Shown in pieces: positions 61,778-64,000 of a stretch of 64,000 nt of DNA. The stretch is taken from assembly GCA_003550305.1 (NCBI GenBank), contig QKYT01000278.1:66780-130779 (forward strand). The letters run 5' to 3'. The notes beneath the pieces are model-generated. The model was not told the origin of the DNA. It searched no databases and saw only the letters and a list, made by a program, of their open reading frames with translations. Positions within the stretch are counted from its first letter, which is position 1. The number at the start of each line of letters is the position of its first letter. The stretch comes from Glomus cerebriforme. Lineage: Eukaryota; Glomeromycota; Glomeromycetes; Glomerales; Glomeraceae. The position numbers were made by a program, and so were the translations under genes.

Positions 61778-62707
61778 TTTAAAACGGTTAAAAGTTTAGT
61801 TTAAAGCAGAAAGAGTGTGTTTATAGAAAGAGGCAAATAACGTGGCATAAAAATATCTGTCTATTTGTCACATTTACCTTATCATAAATAGCTATAGATC
61901 ATTGTATATCACGTTAGTAATATATAACATATACTGCGCCTGCGGTGAAATATACTTCTTACCTAGTTCGTTTATGAATTTTTCAAGGTATCAAATATTT
62001 AAGCAGATCAAATACAAAAGATATCCATTTTAAGTTATCACATAGGAAGATTATATGCTAATAATGTAATTGTAGGATATTCATACATTTTTTATTTATA
62101 AAAAAAAAAAATCATTTTTTCTATCAGTTACAAGAAAGAAAAATGAAAAAGGCCCCGAAAATTTTGTAACTATACACTAAAAATCCTTATCGGTTAAAGA
62201 TAAATTTCGTTAATAATGAAAAAAAACTAATATAAAAAAAAGGAAAAGAAAAAAATGTCCAACATTATATACTATAAAAATTTTATTAACAACCAGACGA
62301 AGTTATTGACTTTATGCAAGCAACCTCGAAAGAAAAAAAGAAATCAAAGAGAAATGATATACAAGGTGAAAAAAAGAAAAAAAAACTTCCCACTTATAAA
62401 ATTGCCATATCCAATTAAGAATCATTACGCATTTTTTTTTCTTTCTTTCTTTTTTTTTTTTTTTTTTACTCAATTAAAAAATATCAACTAAATTTATCAG
62501 TCATTACATATATAACCCATATCAAATAGGATAAATTTCAAAACTTAAATGGATATGATGTTTTTTTATGAGCGGGGAAAAAAATAAAATTTTGAACGTT
62601 AGCAAAATTATTATGAAGTCATAAATTCTACGTGAAAATTATGCACAAATATATATAAGAAAAATATGATATTTATTCTATTTTTCGATCACGCGCGATT
62701 TTGAACT
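61778..62707. other. Intergenic: SERF promoter and MADS 3' flank
   Basis: About 930 bp between two minus-strand genes. 61780-62100 is the upstream region of the SERF gene with ordinary composition. 62100-62500 is rich in A and T runs, including T tracts with CTTT repeats near 62435-62467. An open frame at 62255-62491 is Lys/Asn-rich low-complexity translation and is not called. Confidence 0.5.
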
Positions 62708-63983
62708 TCATTTCTTTTCAGCAGGTTGAGGTGAAAATTGTTGAACTTTTGAAGCACCATTTCCTCCAGTATTAGCTTGATTCCAATAACCTGCAGTAGG
62801 ACTTTGCATGTAAGGAGAGTTTTGAGCGGCAGCATATTGATTCAAATGTTGCTGACTGTATTGAGGATATTGAGCTGGTGACATGTAAGATTGAGCGAGA
62901 CCTCCTGTGCCCATTGCCATACTGCTTGGGATATTACTATATTGATTAGTATATGGATTTAATCCTAAAGCATAAGATTGGGCAGATGATATTTGTCCAC
63001 TGTTAGGTGCTTGATGTTGCTGTGAATCAAATAATAATATATTTTTTTTAATGTAACTCTATGATATGATAAAAATAAGAAAACCGTTCATCGCTTACCT
63101 TTCGGTCAGGATCATAAACATTATCATTATTTCCATCTGTGGGAGCATTATCGTTTCCATAGCTTGGAGTACTTTGAACACGTGCTTGCTAAAAAAATTT
63201 TGATGCAGAAATGAAGAAAATTTTTTTTAAAAAGAATATAAACTAAACTCAAATTGGATCAAATTGATACTTACCGCAGCAGCTGATTCTTGAGATGGTG
63301 CATCAGGAGCATTTAAGCAAGCTTGGATTAAATTCTTTCCCTCAGGTTTTGTAACAAGGGGTTGAAGTTTCGGGGTAGTAAAGGTATAAACAAGACCAGT
63401 TTCTGATACAACGAGAAGAAGAACTTGTGTGCCCGTCAATGTACTAAGTTCATATGCCTTGATAAGAAATTTGTGACAGTTAATAAAGATTGCTTGGTAA
63501 AAGCGTGGGAGAACGAATTGATAAACCGGGCAAATTTTACAAAATTCACAGAGACAAAATAGGATGTACATATGTCCTATTACGATATTTGTCTAGCCAA
63601 GTTTCGCCAAAGTGGTAACAAACAAAAAAAATAGGGGTAAAATAACCCACGTAATAGATTTTCCGAAAACCTTTTCGTAGTCGTACATATGGATAATTTT
63701 TGAAAAAAGCATTTACCTTCTTCATTATACCAGCCTTTCGCTTACTAAAAGTGATATGTCGCCTGCTTTTATCATCAATATATTCAATTTTTATCTTACG
63801 GCGTCCAGCTTTTTTCTCGGGTTTACTGTCGTCGTCACCGGAATCGTCGTCTAAGTCGTCGTCATGTTCTCGTTTACTTCCTCTTCGAGGAGTTGTCTGT
63901 TCAGATAACGACTCTGCAGGGTGTCCTGAAGAGTTACTAAGTTTTCGTTGATTAACTTGAACAGAGCTACTGAGATTGCTCAT
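62708..63983 (-). CDS. MCM1: SRF/Mcm1-type MADS-box transcription factor
   Basis: Four exons, about 285 residues. Type I MADS factors bind CArG-like boxes and pair with cofactors to set mating, cell-cycle or cell-type programs. The N-terminus is Ser-rich and then strongly acidic (DDDLDDDSGDDDSKPEKK). The MADS box reads GRRKIKIEYIDDKSRRHITF then SKRKAGIMKK, and across an exon junction AYELSTLTGTQVLLLVVSET and GLVYTFTTPKLQPLVTKPEG; this is the SRF/Mcm1 and not the MEF2 type. The C-terminus is Gln/Tyr/Ser/Pro-rich (YMSPAQYPQYSQQHLNQYAA), as an activation region. The start is the Met of MSNLSSSV, 18 bases from the window edge, so a further upstream exon cannot be excluded. Confidence 0.93.
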
Positions 63984-64000
63984 TTCTGTGGCGTGTTTTC

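Noticed and set aside
62255..62491. Lys/Phe-rich open frame of 78 codons
   Set aside because: Translation of A and T runs only.

Overview
The window is eukaryotic, very AT-rich and full of short introns, and nearly every recognisable protein is a conserved single-copy fungal gene. The AT level, the intron density, an SRF/Mcm1-type MADS gene, a Polycomb EED homologue and a large repeat-filled island fit an arbuscular mycorrhizal fungus (Glomeromycotina, Rhizophagus-like). That placement is inference from style and gene content; no marker in the window proves it. Exon joins were made by eye from GT/AG borders and reading-frame continuity, so gene ends are firmer than every internal border.

Layout. 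1-2.1 kb is gene-free AT-rich sequence with many homopolymers. 2.1-22.3 kb is a dense run: ELYS-like nucleoporin (-), YPP1/TTC7 PI4-kinase scaffold (-), SNAPC3/SNAP50 (+), mitochondrial D-2-hydroxyglutarate dehydrogenase (-), REI1 60S maturation factor (+), phosphopantetheine adenylyltransferase (-), an orphan Gln-rich protein (+) and a CHZ1/HIRIP3-type H2A.Z chaperone (-). About 22.3-32.6 kb is a gene-poor, still more AT-rich island holding decayed mobile-element coding sequence, tandem and inverted repeats, a 510-base assembly gap inside an inverted repeat, a poly(A)-tailed retro-insertion with a perfect 20-bp target duplication, and a MITE-like inverted repeat.

32.6-46.2 kb is dense again: MAK16 (+), EED (-), RTF1 (+), GDP-L-fucose synthase (-), TFIIE-alpha (+), a CUE-domain protein (-) and GET5/MDY2 (+). 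VPS8 (-) fills 46.7-53.2 kb, followed by a threonyl-tRNA synthetase (+), a second gap of 870 N, a family-16 methyltransferase cut by that gap (-), the AP-3 mu subunit (+), a SERF/4F5 protein (-) and a MADS-box factor (-).

The genes do not form one pathway. They are mostly arranged as divergent and convergent neighbours with short shared promoters or 3' regions. By theme: transcription and chromatin (SNAPC3, EED, RTF1, TFIIE-alpha, CHZ1, MADS), endosome and vacuole traffic (VPS8, AP-3 mu, YPP1), ribosome production (REI1, MAK16) and protein targeting or turnover (GET5, CUE protein). I found no bacterial-type operon, CRISPR array or convincing tRNA/rRNA gene. The most unusual material is the repeat island, the two MITE-like hairpins beside promoters, the GC-AG introns and a few unplaced small reading frames. 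I do not see evidence strong enough to claim a wholly new system.
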